A DNA stretch of 5,166 nucleotides from Candidatus Gastranaerophilales bacterium (GTDB lineage Bacteria; Cyanobacteriota; Vampirovibrionia; Gastranaerophilales; Gastranaerophilaceae), in assembly GCA_944326625.1 (NCBI GenBank), contig CALVER010000117.1:1-5166 (forward strand). Direction: 5' to 3'. The position numbers and the translations under genes are program-made. The notes under the pieces are model-generated. The model was not told where the DNA came from and did no database searches. It was given only the letters and a program-made list of their open reading frames with translations. The stretch's first letter is position 1, and the number at the start of each line of letters is the position of its first letter. Shown piece by piece: positions 4,418 through 5,166 of the stretch.

Positions 4418-5166
4418 ATGCAAATTTTAACAGGTTTAAGTCAAAAAGAAATAGAAAAAATAACTGATGAGCTTCATCAGTCAAAGTTCCGCGCGCGTCA
4501 GATTCACAACTGGATTTACTTAAAATCCGCCAAATCTATTGACGATATGACGGATTTGTCAAAAGATTTCCGCGAAGATTTGAAAAAAATCGCAAAAGTT
4601 TCGGATGTAAAGATTAAAATTAAGCAGGAAAGCTCCGACGGGACTTTGAAATATCTGCTTGAATATCCTGACGGCGAGTGTGTGGAAACAGTTTTAATGC
4701 GTTTTGATAACAGAGCAAATTTGACGGCATGTGTGAGTTCTCAGGTCGGGTGTGCCGTTAATTGTTCGTTTTGCGCAACAGGAAAACGCGGGTTTATAAG
4801 GAATTTGAATTATAAAGAAATAATCGAGCAGGTTTTGACTATTCAAAGAGATACGGGGCTTAAGGTTACAAACGTTGTTTTTATGGGGCAGGGCGAGCCG
4901 CTTTTGAATCTTGATAACGTTTTGAAGGCAATGGAAATTTTTAACGAAAGCTTACAAATCGGGCAAAGACGTCTGACTGTTTCCACAAGCGGTATAATTC
5001 CGGGGATTAACAGACTGGCGGAATTGGATATGCAGTCCACGCTTGCGCTTTCTTTGCACGCGCCAAACCATGAATTGCGTAAAAAATTAATGCAGATTGA
5101 AGAAAAATATAACCTGCGGGATTTGAAAATTGCTTTGAAAAATTACGTTGAAAAAACAGGCAGAAG
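4418..5166 (+). CDS. rlmN: Dual-specificity 23S rRNA/tRNA adenine-C2 methyltransferase RlmN (5' part)
   Basis: RlmN is a radical S-adenosylmethionine enzyme that methylates C2 of A2503 in 23S rRNA and of A37 in some tRNAs, aiding translational accuracy. The window holds 249 codons plus two bases; the usual length is about 350, so roughly the last third is outside. Visible parts: the N-terminal RNA-binding helical region (1-60, with FRARQIHNWIY), VETVLMRF (89-96), Cys105, equivalent to E. coli Cys118 that resolves the methylated intermediate, and the cluster motif CAVNCSFC (Cys112, 116, 119). GQGEP (157-161) is the SAM-contacting motif, and STSGIIPGI (190-198) and LSLHAPN (211-217) follow. The second catalytic cysteine (E. 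coli Cys355) lies beyond the edge. GAGGAA (4405-4410), within the end of the preceding gene and seven bases before the ATG, fixes the start. No truncating change is seen. Confidence 0.95.
   Translation, partial: MQILTGLSQKEIEKITDELHQSKFRARQIHNWIYLKSAKSIDDMTDLSKDFREDLKKIAKVSDVKIKIKQESSDGTLKYLLEYPDGECVETVLMRFDNRANLTACVSSQVGCAVNCSFCATGKRGFIRNLNYKEIIEQVLTIQRDTGLKVTNVVFMGQGEPLLNLDNVLKAMEIFNESLQIGQRRLTVSTSGIIPGINRLAELDMQSTLALSLHAPNHELRKKLMQIEEKYNLRDLKIALKNYVEKTGR

Noticed and set aside
4101..4423. Alternative frames on both strands over the YkgJ-type gene
   Set aside because: They overlap the conserved cysteine motifs of the confident gene and show no initiation signals or family features.
4843..5040. 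- strand frame inside rlmN
   Set aside because: It is antisense to conserved radical SAM segments of rlmN; no ribosome-binding site or recognisable product.

Overview
The window looks like chromosomal DNA from a strictly anaerobic, host-associated bacterium with moderately low GC. The best guess is a gut member of Vampirovibrionia/Melainabacteria (order Gastranaerophilales). This rests on the FTLAEVLITL...IIGVVAAMTIPTLV prepilin N-terminus, which is typical of the many pilin-like proteins of that group, together with an oxygen-sensitive CoA-enzyme activase. The assignment is inference from protein style, not from a marker gene.

Layout: (a) 1-817, a pilin-like secreted or surface protein on the + strand, preceded by a tandem 8-mer repeat and a perfect palindrome that together keep its reading frame open to the window edge. 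(b) 805-1593, an HD-GYP-like phosphohydrolase on the - strand, whose 3' end overlaps the pilin gene by 13 bases. (c) 1594-2072, an AT-rich intergenic stretch holding the 5' region of the HD gene, a possible 62-codon small gene (1791-1979) and a clear intrinsic terminator (2008-2039). (d) 2041-5166, a tightly packed + strand series: an acyl-CoA dehydratase activase (BadF/HgdC type), a 210-residue protein of unknown function, a YkgJ-type cysteine-cluster protein, and the first 249 codons of the 23S rRNA/tRNA methyltransferase gene rlmN, cut by the window end.

The series starts at an extended -10 promoter (TGTTATAAT, 2041-2049) directly behind the terminator. Gaps between its genes are 9, 20 and 3 bases. 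Three of the four products carry cysteine motifs that bind or are likely to bind metal or iron-sulfur clusters, which fits anaerobic life, but a shared pathway is not shown. The dehydratase subunits that the activase should serve are not in the window.

I see no tRNA, rRNA, CRISPR array, insertion sequence or phage gene. The most unexplained items are the repeat-bearing leader of the pilin gene, the small transcription unit before the terminator, and the 210-residue unknown protein.
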